Of a stretch of DNA of 64,000 nucleotides, positions 21,298 through 31,436 are shown piece by piece. The translations under genes and the position numbers were made by a program. The DNA lies in NCBI GenBank assembly GCA_032622095.1, contig CP136069.1, forward strand, positions 7,456,036 through 7,520,035, in the 5' to 3' direction. The DNA comes from Siphonodentalium dalli. Its lineage: Eukaryota > Mollusca > Scaphopoda > Gadilida > Siphonodentaliidae. The notes under the pieces are model-generated. The model searched no databases, was not told where the DNA came from, and was given only the letters and a program-made list of their open reading frames with translations. Each line of letters starts with the position of its first letter. Positions within the stretch are counted from its first letter, which is position 1.

Positions 21298-21611
21298 TTC
21301 TTAAAATGGATAAATTCTACTATTCCACATTTACTTAACAATTTCCAACTAGTATGTCTTGATAGTTGGGGTAGCTGGCAAGGTATATACAACAAATGAA
21401 CTGCATATATATCTCTGCGTTATTTACCATGGGAAAATCCCCAGTGGCCTTGACCAGATCGGATAAGTACTGGACCGAAGATCGGAAGAGGTATCAGCCT
21501 CGTGGAGCAGTTCCTACCCTGTGGGTATACTGGATTACCGTGTGGATTTTCACCACTGATGACATTCAGTGTTCAGTCATTTTGTTTGGGTTTTCTGTTA
21601 TAGAGTTATTC

Positions 21612-21843
21612 ATCTTGGTGGTTCCTACTCTGATCACAGTTTATAATAATCTTTAGGTATAAGCACCCTTGGTGGTTCCTATCACTCTGATCACAGTTTA
21701 TAATAATCTTTAGGTATAAGCATCCTTGGTGGTTCCTATTACTCTGGTCACAGTTTATAATAATCTTTAGGTATAAGCATCCTTGGTGGTTCCTACTCTG
21801 GTCACAGTTTATAATAATCTTTAGGTATAAGCACCCTTGGTTA
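21612..21843 (+). repeat. Tandem repeat, four units of about 57 bp
   Basis: Units share TTGGTGGTTCCTA, a short CTCTGATCACAG or CTCTGGTCACAG stretch, TTTATAATAATCTTTAGG and TATAAGCA. Unit lengths differ by a few bases (ACT / ATCACT / ATTACT). Confidence 0.8.
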
Positions 21844-21847
21844 TAGG

Positions 21848-21930
21848 ATCCACAGGTCCCCAGAAAAAAAATTGACCCTTATTATTGGGGTGTGGTCAAT
21901 TTTTGTTCTGGGGGACCTGTGATAGGACCT
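21848..21930. repeat. Short hairpin
   Basis: CACAGGTCCCCAGA and AAATTGACC at the left pair with GGTCAATTTTTGTTCTGG and GGGGACCTGTG at the right around a GGGGT loop. Confidence 0.6.
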
Positions 21931-22020
21931 TGATCTGTTCACTATCAGAAGAGTTTTCAATGAAGTGTCAAGTTACTGTCAACCGGTGTTGTTTGCATTT
22001 TGTATGTATGTATGTATGCT

Positions 22021-22385
22021 TTAACCCTTTACCCAACAAACCGGCCAAATAAAGCTTCAACAGCCTAAAATATCTTGGGTCTGTCTCAATAAAACCATAC
22101 AAATATGGATATCATTGGAACCGGCTCATTGACCACATTGTGATGGTTATAGTTATGCCCTGTGCCAATGCATTCTCTTATATATGCGAGTCGACCATAG
22201 GTCGCCTCGCATATATAAGAGAATGCCTTGGCCTAAAAAAAAAATTCTTACATTCTTTAACAATTTTATAATTTTTAATGTGTTAAGCCAATGCATTCTC
22301 TTATATATGCGAGGCGACCTATGGTCGACTCGCATATATAAGAGAATGCATTGGCACAGGGCCCTTCTGTTGGGTAAAGGGTTAA
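22021..22385. mobile_element. TTAA-ended hairpin element, family A copy 3 (365 bp)
   Basis: TTAACCCTTTACCCAACAAA at the left, TTCTGTTGGGTAAAGGG then TTAA at the right, with two hairpin cassettes at about 22161-22237 and 22287-22360. Closely similar to copies 2 and 4. Confidence 0.88.
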
Positions 22386-22452
22386 TTGCCAATGCTGCAA
22401 ATTAATGCAGAACATGGATATGTACATACATGTATATACAATGGGGTCACTT

Positions 22453-22815
22453 ACATCATCATCGTCATCATCATCATCAACATCCTCATCGTCGACATCA
22501 TCATCATCAACACCATCATCATGATCATCAACACCATCATCTTGATCATCAACACCATCATCTTCATCACCATCATCATCTTCATCAACACCATCATCAT
22601 CAACACCATCATCTTCATCACCATCATCATCTTCATCATCATCATCTACACGATCGTCATCATCATCTTCATCATCCGTATCGTCACCATCGTCGACATT
22701 TTTGTCGCCGTCTTTATACATCTTCATCACCCATCGTCATCATTATCAACATCGTCGTCATCATCAATCGTCATCATTATCACATTATCAACATCGTCGT
22801 CGTCATCATTGTCAC
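22453..22815 (+). repeat. ATC/CAT trinucleotide microsatellite (about 360 bp)
   Basis: Compound array of ATC, ACC and TCG triplets. All six frames stay open across it, giving His-, Ile-rich or Asp-, Met-rich peptides; these are products of the repeat and not genes. Confidence 0.9.
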
Positions 22816-22829
22816 CATTCTAGAGCTAC

Positions 22830-22930
22830 ATTAATGAATTTGGTGATGTTAGCCTGCTATGCGGGAGAGCATAACTAAATTCACCCTCTGGGGACCTCAA
22901 TCTGCAAATGACAGGCACACCAAACTGTAT
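22830..22930 (-). mobile_element. Family B fragment (one hairpin)
   Basis: AATTTGGTGATGTTAGCC to CAAATGACAGGCACACC. It is the reverse-oriented counterpart of 15515-15605, including the adjoining non-repeat sequence. Confidence 0.6.
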
Positions 22931-22979
22931 ACACTAAACTATATATTAATTTGTGAGTTTGTCCGAGAAAAGTCAACTA

Positions 22980-23163
22980 CAGGAATGCCCTAAATAATCG
23001 ACTCCTTAACCACAGCAGAATTATGGGTAACTTTTCAGGATTTAGTCGGAAATATGGCTTGTTGCCATTCATCGGAAAGCTCTTCCGATGAATGGCAACA
23101 AGCCATATTTCCATTACCCATAATCTGCTGTGGTTAAGGAGTTGATCATTTAGAGCATTACTG
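22980..23163. mobile_element. Palindromic TA-flanked MITE, family C (184 bp)
   Basis: CAGGAATGCCCTAAATAATC at the left and GAGCATTACTG at the right, TA on both sides. The second arm lacks about 20 bp of the usual sequence. Confidence 0.75.
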
Positions 23164-23247
23164 TATTCTCCTTCGTTTATCTGTAAATGTTCGTCCATAC
23201 TAATATCTCAGTCACAGCGTCACAGGTTATCAGATCTCAATGCAATT

Positions 23248-23514
23248 TTGTACCTTGTGTTCACCATAATAAGGAATTCCAAAGAAGTTTTAATTGGTTT
23301 TGTTTTCAGTCTTCATTCTAAGGTTTATATTGAAATGTTGATATTTTGTCTGACTGCCTCAACCATGAGTCATCAGATCCCGATGGAACTGGGTGGAGAT
23401 ATTCAATACGCGGACAGCTTTCAACAAACGACGAGACTGATCTCGATGGAACTGGGTGGAGATATTCAATACGAGGACAGCTTTCAACAAACGACGAGAC
23501 TGATCCCTTGGTGA
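23248..23514 (+). CDS. Uncertain short frame with two 22-residue tandem repeats
   Basis: A frame through this region contains MELGGDIQYADSFQQTTRLI followed by the same 22-residue unit with one Ala-to-Glu change, encoded by a 66-bp direct duplication (about 23378-23508). A splice-acceptor-like TTTTGTTTTCAG lies just before at about 23300-23311 and GGTGATAGT at the end could be a donor, so it might be a small internal exon. No domain or paralogue was recognised. It may equally be an untranslated duplication. Confidence 0.25.
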   Translation: MYLVFTIIRNSKEVLIGFVFSLHSKVYIEMLIFCLTASTMSHQIPMELGGDIQYADSFQQTTRLISMELGGDIQYEDSFQQTTRLIPW

Positions 23515-23527
23515 TAGTAAATTAATA

Positions 23528-23948
23528 TGTGACCCGCCATATCAAATCCAGTCGTAAGTCGGGATTTTTTTACCCTGTGCCAATGCATTCTCTTATATAT
23601 GCGAGTCGACCATAGGTCGCCTCGCATATATAAGAGAATGCATTGGCCTAACAATTTTTTAAATAAATGTTTCTTACAATTTTTAGGACATAAAATAAAA
23701 AACATCCATTACCCTGCAGGGAGCCCCACACATATATGTTTGTCTGGGGCTCTGTATGGGTGAAATTATAAAATTGTTAAAGAATACAAGAAAAAATTAT
23801 TAAAATTGTAAAAAATTGTTAGACCAATGCATTCTCTTATATATGCGAGGCGAGGCAACCTATGGTCGACTCGCATATATAAGAGAATGCATTGGCACAG
23901 GGTAAAAAAAATCCTGACTTACGACTGGATTTGATATGGCGGGTCACA
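23528..23948. mobile_element. TA-flanked hairpin element with TGTGACCCGCC ends, copy 1 (421 bp)
   Basis: Ends TGTGACCCGCCATATC and GATATGGCGGGTCACA, each flanked by TA. Inside are the same two hairpin cassettes (about 23577-23650 and 23822-23900) that fill the TTAA-ended family A elements, plus a central GAGCCCC/GGGGCTC hairpin. TA duplication suggests a Tc1/mariner-type mobiliser, different from family A. Confidence 0.85.
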
Positions 23949-24005
23949 TATGGTCGGAATCATAATTTAGAGTTTTGATGTTAAATTATAGAGTATACTG
24001 TTAGA

Positions 24006-24549
24006 TCACCTAGTACAAACGCTATCGCATGCCAAATGGGGTGGGATGCTGAAAAATCGCAAGCCAATTTGCGCGCGATTTAGTTTGCCGTGTCCCGCGT
24101 GACTCAGCATCGCATGCGAATATCTTATACTATGTTTCGATTGTAAAATTCAAAGAAATGTAACTCTAATATACCCGTTATTTAGTAAAAAATCATACCA
24201 AAAGAATGACACCACAAAGAGACACGTTTCAAAAACACTATAGGAAAAATCACTTTTAGGAGGCGGACGGCGCAGGCGCGTTAAGCAACGTCACCCCTTT
24301 TTCAAATTGATATCGAGGCAGTCAGGTCGCGCCAGCGACCGCTGCCGCGGGGGCCTGATGGCTCATAAAAACAACTCTATATATAAGCGCCCGCGGCTAC
24401 CACTTTATAGCATCAAGGGTAGACTGAGCAAATCGAGACGGGATGCTGGTCCCGCCAAACTCTCCAGACGGCATCGACATATCAAAACGCATGCGATTCT
24501 CGCCTATCGTATCTGTATTTGGACGGGATTGTGTGCGGATGCGCTGGTT
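24006..24549. mobile_element. GC-rich insertion with TATA box, unknown class (about 544 bp)
   Basis: This block is clearly richer in G and C than its surroundings. TTAGAT lies on both sides (about 24000-24005 and 24550-24555). An uninterrupted paralogue of the flanks occurs at about 55085-55150 (GAGTATACTGTATG then TACTATTATAG), which supports an insertion. Inside: GCGCGCGAT, ATCGCATGC twice, TATATATAAG at 24378-24387 followed by CGCCCGCGG. No inverted termini or long frame was found. Confidence 0.55.
24378..24387 (+). promoter_or_regulatory. TATA-box-like site in GC-rich insertion
   Basis: TATATATAAG in a GC-rich setting (CTCATAAAAACAAC before, CGCCCGCGGC after). About 25-30 bp downstream is CCACTTTATAGCATC, a possible start region. 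No gene follows within reach, so function is unproven. Confidence 0.35.
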
Positions 24550-24555
24550 AGATAC

Positions 24556-25370
24556 TATTATAGAAAAATGTACATAATAAATCAAGTTATTAGAATTTAT
24601 GGGTGAAATAGAAAGACTCATATAATGAGAATGCACTGGCACATGATATGTAATGCTGCAGCAGTGCAGCTCTAGTCATGAAAGGTTTAAACCATGTCAA
24701 TGGACACCATGTTCCCCAAAGGAAGCAACAAATTTAAGTAAGCTTTGATCAGCATGGCACCGCTGATAATTCTTCCTGGTTGTTATCAACAACAATGATA
24801 TAAACCTCATTACTTAGATGACAATGTTCAAGAGCCTTCCTACATAGCGAAAGTTATAATGGTATTAGTTTTTTTTAATCCAAGATGGCCGTTGGCGGCC
24901 ATGTTTTTTTCTCCGAATGACCCCCAAATGACTCGTTCCCATCTACAATGTCAATGTCAACAGCTATGACAAATTTTATAATGATCCAACCAAAGGTACG
25001 ATCTGTAGCCCGTGCTAAAGGAAATTGTTGACGAATCACACGCACATAACGGTATGTATTAGTTTTTCAAATATTTTAACTTAAAAAAAAAAAATTTAAT
25101 TGAACAAGGAATTCAATCTAAATTAAATTTCAAATTTTTTTTTTTTAAATCAATATATATTAAAAAATATTTTATTTATATATAATTTTTTTCTTCATAT
25201 ATATATTTATTTTTTGGGGTTAATTTGAGTTAGGAATTCAATCTAAAAAAAACATTTTTTGAAAGTGAATTTAAAAAAAAATAGGGCCTTAACTCCATTA
25301 AAAAAATCGCATCAAACCCATATACGAACTTTGATCAGCATGGCACTTCTTGGTTTTATCAGAGGCCTAA
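24556..25370. other. AT-rich non-coding
   Basis: Contains a decayed CTCATATAATGAGAATGCACTGG hairpin relic near 24615-24690, a TATAATGGTATTAGTTTTT stretch related to about 55565, and long A and T runs at 25080-25260. No gene. Confidence 0.5.
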
Positions 25371-25374
25371 ACAG

Positions 25375-25480
25375 ATTGAGGTCTCCAGAGGGTGAATTTG
25401 AGGATGCTAACCTGCTGTATGGGATAGCATCACTAAATTCACCCTCTGGAGACCTCACTTTGCAAATGTCAGACACACTA
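25375..25480. mobile_element. Family B single hairpin
   Basis: AGGTCTCCAGAGGGTGAATT and AATTCACCCTCTGGAGACCT form a strong hairpin around CTGTATGGG. Outer ends are missing. Confidence 0.6.
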
Positions 25481-25794
25481 TATCCAGGCAATGCATGGAT
25501 GGGTTGATTAGTTGTCAAAATTATTTTAATTACAATTACTTTCAAAATGCTCAATTACAAGTAACCTATTTGTCCCCCTTAAATGATGTGTTTGGCCATT
25601 TTAGAAAGTAATTGAATTACATGTCTATTTATCCAAGTAGTTACTTACTTTCAATAATTTGTCATGGAGAAATGACCCAAATTACATATTACTATCAATT
25701 AACTAATTAATTACAGTCAAAATACAATTACCCCATCACAGTCGTGATGTGATGAAGCAGTTGAAATTATGACACAACCAAGTCTGGGTTTAGT

Positions 25795-26230
25795 GTGCCT
25801 GTCAGTTGCAGAATAAGGTCCAAGAGGGTGAAGTTAGTGATTATATCCTGCATAGCAGGCTAGCATCACTAAGTTCATCCTCTTAGGACCTCATTCTGAT
25901 TAGGCCTCATTTGATATGGGAGACATAGACTCAGATTCAAGTTCCCAAATGGTGATTATTGCGATGTACACCCATTGGGAACCTCGATTATGCAATGTGT
26001 CGTATGCCAATTTGAGGGTATAGAGAAACTAAACTAAAAAGAAATAGAATCTATGTGAAGAAGTTTCTATAGCAAATTTGATAATAAAGATATTTTTCAG
26101 AGAAGATGAGGCCTAAGCAGAATGAGGCAGCCAGAGGGTGAATTTGGTGATGCTAGCCCACCATGTGAGATAGCATCACTAAATTCACACTCTGAGGACC
26201 TCATTCTGCAAATGACAGACACCCTATAAT
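25795..26230. mobile_element. Long form of family B MITE
   Basis: Left GTGTGCCTGTCAGTTGCAGA, inner CTCATTTGATATGGGAGACA and AAACTAAACTAAAAAGAAAT, right ATTCTGCAAATGACAGACAC. Same layout as 15515-15925. Confidence 0.65.
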
Positions 26231-26235
26231 CAGTC

Positions 26236-26648
26236 TTGGACACAACCCCAATGAACTTCATTCTGAGCAATAAAAATCTAAAACCAATGCAGATATAGTG
26301 ATCAGTTTAATTAAATACTGAATCATAATAAAAATAACAATGTTTACAATGTCATAATTAAATGATGTCTTCAGTCAAAATAGTGTATTTCTTCCAGGTG
26401 ACTATAACAACTTACATAATATAATTACAATTATCTAAAGGATTAAAGCCCCACTTAATTTTCGAGGTCACCGATTATTTTTGTTATAGTTACTTGATCT
26501 ACGGTTTTAATAACAATCTTTGCCATAAAATATGATTAAAATACTATAATTCAACACCATTTGAAACATCTGTGTCTCAGAAGATGCCCATAGTCTGACA
26601 TAGAGAAATAAAAAACAGCTGAAATCATAGGAAGATTCCCCCTGTTTT
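26236..26648. other. Non-coding, nothing recognised
   Basis: AT-rich sequence between repeats. No gene, no terminal repeats. Confidence 0.45.
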
Positions 26649-27465
26649 TAGCTCACCTGAGACGAAGTCTCCGGTGGAGCTATAGTCATCACTCCTCGTC
26701 CGTCGTCCGTCCGTGTGTCTGTCCGTCCGTCAACTTTAAAAAAAAACATCTTCTCCTCTGAAACCATCTACCGAATTGGTTCATATTTGGTGTGGATGTT
26801 CCCTAGGTGACTCTCATTCAGATTTGTTCAAATGAGGTCACTGGGTCAAATAGTTGCGAAACCAGGGCCATAACTCGATTCCTCCATAGTAATTCTAACA
26901 ACAACTTCTTGTCCATAACCATTGTGCCGATTTAGCTAATATTTGGTATGGAGGGTCCTTGGGTGACTGGTGTTCAGATTTGTTCAAATGAGGTCACCCG
27001 GTCAATTAGTTGAGAAACCAGGGCCATAACTCATAGTAATTCTTACAATGACTTCTTCTAAAAAAATATTGGGCCGATTTAGCTTATATTTGGTACTGAG
27101 GGACCTTGGGTGACTGGGAATCAGATTTGTTCAAATTGGGTCACTGGGTCAAAGCCAGGAACATAACTCTAAAAACCAAAAAATTACATTTTTGCATTTT
27201 GATCATATTTGGTGTGGATGTTCCCTAGGTGACTGTCATTCAGATTTTTTCAAATGAGGTCACTGTGTCAAATAGTTGCGAAACCAGGGCCATAACTATA
27301 TTCCTCCTTGGTAATTCTTATAACGACTTCTTGTCTTGAACCATTATGCCGATTTAGTTTACATTTGGTATGGGGGGTCATTGAATGACTGGGGTTCAGA
27401 TTTGTTCAAATGGGGTCACTGGGTCAAATAGGGGTGGAGCCAGGGCCATAATTAAAAAAAAATAA
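26649..27465 (-). mobile_element. Satellite-bearing, Helitron-like element F1, minus orientation
   Basis: Read on the minus strand: about five units of 150-160 bp (on the plus strand marked by GGGCCATAACTC at about 26868, 27021, 27288 and ATTTGGTATGGAGGG), then GACG/GGACAGAC microsatellite at about 26694-26732, then a hairpin at 26650-26681 (AGCTCACC, GAGAC, GTCTC, GGTGGAGCT) and an A-rich end. Related core units surround another element at 28915-30235. Confidence 0.6.
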
Positions 27466-27794
27466 TAATAATTTCAGGAACTCCTTGATCAATTTAACAT
27501 ACAAAAAAAAATATCACCCCCCCCCCCACATGACCCAGAACCCCACCCTGCCCCCAACCAACAGCATTCCACCCTATCTCATCTCCTAACTCACAGGATC
27601 TCTCCCACCAGCAGATTAAGTCAATTGTATTAGCTACAGAGAGAGAGAGAGTTAATATAAATACACACACAGTCATCAATTGAGATGTTTATCAGGCTGA
27701 CAGATCCTGTGTGAACTAATGCTTAGCTAGCACCCATGCCAATGTGTGTTATTAAAATAAAATAAACACAAATTATTGTTCTCTAACCTGAATT
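27466..27794. other. Non-coding, short C run and AG repeat
   Basis: A run of C at 27519-27527 and GAGAGAGAGAG at about 27641. Small frames on the minus strand are low-complexity. No gene recognised. Confidence 0.45.
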
Positions 27795-28215
27795 TAGTGT
27801 GTCTGGCATTTGCAGAATGAGGTTCCCAGAGGGTGAATTTAGTTATGCTACCCTGCAAAGCAGTCTAGCATCACCAAATACACTAGCCAGGGTCCTCATT
27901 CTGCTTAGGCCTCATCTTCTGGGAAGTATATAGGCACTTAAATTGACATTTTTACTTACTTTTTCCCTTCTGTTTAGTTTCTATATCCCCTAATTTGTGA
28001 ATATAAAATGCATAATTGAGGTGCCCAATGGGTGCACATCACCAACTTTAACTGGAGAACTTCAATCTAATGCTATGTCTCCCATAACAGTTGAGGCCTA
28101 CACAGAATGAGGTCCCCAGAGGGTGAATTTGGTGATGCTAGCCCGCATTGCAGGATTGTGTCATTAAATTCACCCTTTGGGGACCTCATTCTGCAAATGT
28201 CAGACACTATGTTCA
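27795..28215. mobile_element. Long form of family B MITE
   Basis: TTTAGTGTGTCTGGCATTTG at the left, inner CCCTTCTGTTTAGTTTCTAT and CCTAATTTGTGAATATAAAA (as in 9744-10200), right hairpin with CTTTGGGGACCTCATTCTGC and AATGTCAGACACTATGTTCAGG. Confidence 0.6.
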
Positions 28216-28669
28216 GGCTTGGCTTTTCAAATATTATGTTCTTAACCACCAGTATCCAGTTGAGCTCATTATACCCTGATTTTGCAAAGAAAACTTGGGG
28301 GGTATATTGGATTGAATTTGTCAGTCTCTATGTCAGACTGTTATCCCATCCATCCATCTGTCATTATGTCTCTATCCGTCCATCAATTGTTTTCTTCTCC
28401 AGATACATATTAAAGACCAAATGGGTTTATATATTTAGGTGTGGATGTAAATCCTTGTTTTGATCACAGCTGTAGGAGTAACACAATACATTGGTATTGC
28501 TGGGCAAAATGTTTGTGCCATCATTAATTATCTCCATGTCAACAGGTCTCCCAGACATTCTGGTAGCTGATAGTGGCTTTATGAATGGAATTTTATCCCA
28601 TGTTTATCTCAGATACAAATTACCTGTTTGACAGATAAAGTTAATTTTTACTATTAATATTAACCATTT
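28216..28669. other. Non-coding, nothing recognised
   Basis: No reading frame with recognisable domain and no repeat border seen. Confidence 0.4.
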
Positions 28670-28800
28670 CATGACCAGAGTTGTGCTGGTGAGTGCAATG
28701 AAGACCCCGTGCTTGTGCATTCTCTTATATATGCTCCCATGGGAAGCCTCCCATATAAAAGAGAATGCACTGGCTTTCAAGGTCATGGTAATTTTATTGA
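28670..28800. mobile_element. Decayed hairpin element relic
   Basis: ATTTCATGACCAGAGTTGTG with CATTCTCTTATATATGC and a complementary CATATAAAAGAGAATGCA form the family hairpin, with TTTCAAGGTCATGG at the end. A G run lies just downstream (28861-28876). Confidence 0.55.
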
Positions 28801-28914
28801 GCCAATAGGCATTCAAATAAATCATGTATGTCATATTCTTGCAGGGATGTCGCCACTGTGTTGGGGGGGGGGGGGGGGTGATTTACAGATTTGTTCAATG
28901 AAATGTAATTTTTG

Positions 28915-30235
28915 AGCTCACATCTTCTCTAGACTGAATGGGTTCATATTTGGTGTGGATGTTCCCTAGGTGACTTACATTCAGATTTGTTTAAATGAGG
29001 TCACTCTATCAAATGGTTATGAAGGCAGGGCCATAACTCTTGCCCTCCATAGTAATTCTTAACAAGAGCATCGCTAGGGCGTGGCAAAATACGCCCTTTA
29101 GCCATTTCGAATTGTACTATCGCAAAATAAGATAATATTTTGAGCTTACATTTGAAGAAAATCTGATATACCCCTAATTTCAATGCCAAAATGTGGTCAA
29201 ATTCTAAGTCGAAAAAATGGCCATAACTCATGTAAAAATAATTAGACAGAACCTATATTCAAACTTGGTCTGTAGTTTAAGCTGGGAAATACACATACCA
29301 GCTTTGGTTCAGCTCAAATAATCAAAACTGGAGTTATCGGTCGGAAACCAAAATGTTATGAAATTGGTCAAATTCTAAGTTGAAAAAGGGCCGTAACTCA
29401 TGTAAAATAACTGGACGGAACCCATATTCGAACTTGGCCTGTATCTTTAGCTGAGAAATACACATACCAACTTTGGTTCAGATCAAATAATCCAAACTGG
29501 AGTTATCGGTCGGAAACCAAAAATGTTAACAGACGGTCAAATTCTAAGTCGAAAAAGGGCCGTAACTCATGTAAAAATATTTGGACGGAACCTATATTCG
29601 AACTTGGCCTGTATCTTTAACTGGGAAATACACATACCAACTTTGGTTCAGATCAAATAATCCAAACTGGAGTTATCGATCAGAAACCAAAAATGTTAAC
29701 GGACGGACGGACAGACAGACGGACAGACAGACGGACGGACAGACTGATAACATAATACAACCTTTTTTCAAAAAGGGCGTATAAAAACTACTTCTTCTGC
29801 TGTATCATCAGGTTGAATGGGTCCATATTTGGTATGAACAGTCCTTGGGTGACCAGGAGTTCAGATTTGTTTTCAAATGGGGTCATTGGTTTTAAATGGG
29901 GTCACCTGGTCAACTAGGGGTCAAGCAAAGGACAGTTTTCCTCTTAATATGCTTCCTTCACACAGACCATCAGGTCTATTTTACTGATATTTAGTATGAA
30001 GGGTTCTTTGGTGTCTGGGATTCAAATTTATTCAGATGGGGTCACCAGATTAAATAGAGTGGGACCAGGGACATAACTGTATGTCTCTATAGTAATACTT
30101 AAAAATGTCTTCTCAAGAGAGGTTGGACTATTTAGCTTACATATAGTATGGAGGATCCTTTAGTGACTGAGATTCAGATTTGTTAACATGAGGTCAACCT
30201 GTTAAGAAATGACGGGGCTATGGGGACTTCACTTA
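28915..30235 (-). mobile_element. F1 core-repeat array interrupted by F2
   Basis: 28915-29058 and 29788-30235 carry F1 core units (TTCATATTTGGTGTGGATGT, CCATAGTAATTCTT, ATATTTGGTATGAACAGTCC). The break between them, AGTAATTCTTA and CTACTTCTTCTGC, joins into the uninterrupted F1 core seen at about 27045-27060. Confidence 0.55.
29059..29787 (+). mobile_element. Satellite-bearing, Helitron-like element F2, nested in F1
   Basis: It starts about ACAAGAGCATCGCTAGGGCG, carries units of about 169 bp (GGCC-TAACTCATGTAAAA at about 29220, 29390 and 29560, ATATTCGAACTTGGCCTGTA, ACATACCAACTTTGGTTCAG), then GGAC/AGAC microsatellite at 29700-29745, then a hairpin CCTTTTTTCAAAAAGG at 29761-29776 and GCGTATAAAAA. 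A short F2 fragment is also present at about 41925-41975. Confidence 0.65.
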
Positions 30236-30457
30236 AAACATCTACCTTGGAACTACCTGACTGATTAATCTGACATATGTATGGTGTTTTCGGGTTCATG
30301 TATAATTGGGCTTCAAACATGTCTAAATAGTTTTTAAAAAGGTGCTTGTGAGATTGGAAATTTCGAACAATTGAGAAAGTTTGAGATGTCAGTTGTGAAA
30401 TTCCAACCTAAGACTTGGGAATCTGGAGCCCGGTCAGGAGGGGATATGTTGAGCTGG

Positions 30458-30475
30458 GGGGGGGGGGGGGGGGGG
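30458..30475 (+). repeat. Poly-G run
   Basis: An almost pure G run in otherwise unrecognised sequence (30236-30497). Confidence 0.85.
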
Positions 30476-30499
30476 TGTATATAATATAAAGTTATTATA

Positions 30500-30645
30500 C
30501 AATGTTGTGTACAGTATGTGTTTTTCTTGTACGAGTCCAGGCTGTGGTGAAGTCATATTGGACGAGACACGCCAGTGTCGAGTCCAATATGACTTCACCA
30601 CAGCCTGGACGAGTACAAGAAAACCTCATACTGTACACAACATTG
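30500..30645. mobile_element. Near-perfect palindromic TA-flanked MITE (146 bp)
   Basis: CAATGTTGTGTACAGTATG at the left and CATACTGTACACAACATTG at the right with nearly complete complement along arms of about 70 bp and a small ACACGCCAGTGT centre. TA on both sides. High arm identity points to a young element. Confidence 0.8.
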
Positions 30646-30769
30646 TACAATGAAATTTTTATTATCCATCTGTATGTTTATCCAAATTTTGGGAATAAAA
30701 CTTTTGTGGTTATTTTTAGATAACAATTTTTGAAGTTTTATTATTTCTATTGTTTGTGGCCCAGAACAC

Positions 30770-31032
30770 GCTGTCAAAAGTATGGTTTCGGTCAAAATTG
30801 CGTTATTATTACCACTGTATTCCGATAACTGTTATCCATCTTCGTCCATTTGAATAAGTGTTTCTGTGGCAATTATTAGTACACATCTCGAGAAAATTAC
30901 CAACTTCAAAAATAATATCTGATCACTCTGAACTTTGATTGATGGGTTCCTCGACTCGAATCAAATAATTTTTACCCCTGAAGCCAAAGAAATAGTAATT
31001 TAGGGGTGCTTAATCGGATTGAGTACCTTTAA
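30770..31032 (-). mobile_element. Right part of a family D MITE
   Basis: CGTTATTATTACCACTG, CCTCGACTCGAATCAAA, GAAATAGTAATTTAGGGG and GGATTGAGTACCTTTAA (TTAA at 31029-31032). The left half is missing. Confidence 0.65.
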
Positions 31033-31105
31033 TACTAAATCTAAAGTTGGCAGTGCAAACTTGGCACCCTGAAATGTTACACTATAGGGTTCTAGCATTC
31101 AAAGT

Positions 31106-31360
31106 CAAGCCTTGAAATAGCGTGTCTGTCATTTGCAGAATGAGGTCGCCAGAGGGTGAATTTAGTGATGCTACCCCCGCATACCGGGATAGCATCACCA
31201 AATTCACCCTCTGGGGACCTCATTCTGCTTACACCTCAGCAGAATGAGGTTCCCAGAGGGTGAATTTGGTGATGCTAGCCCGCTATGCGGGGTAGCATCA
31301 CTAAATTCTCCCTCTGGGGACCTCATTCTGCAAATGACAGACACGCTATTTCAACGCTTG
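31106..31360. mobile_element. Double-hairpin MITE, family B, near-intact copy 3 (255 bp)
   Basis: CAAGCCTTGAAATAGCGTG at the left, CGCTATTTCAACGCTTG at the right, two strong hairpins inside with loops CCCCGCATACCGGG and CCCGCTATGCGGGG. Very close to copies 1 and 2. Confidence 0.8.
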
Positions 31361-31436
31361 CTCAACGTTAATGGTGCTGCATGATCCAGGCTCCAGCTCG
31401 TGGTTAAAGATTCATAATCCGAATTAACGCTACCAA

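Noticed and set aside
21396..21656. 86-codon frame with hydrophobic end
   Set aside because: It runs into the 57-bp tandem repeat and has no domain, no splice signals and no paralogue.
22275..22834. Long open frames rich in Asp, His, Ile or Met
   Set aside because: They are created by the ATC/CAT microsatellite, which leaves all frames open. No unique sequence supports a gene.
24307..24642. Histone-like or other gene in the GC-rich block
   Set aside because: Frames on both strands were read; none matches a histone or other known protein and none exceeds about 100 codons.
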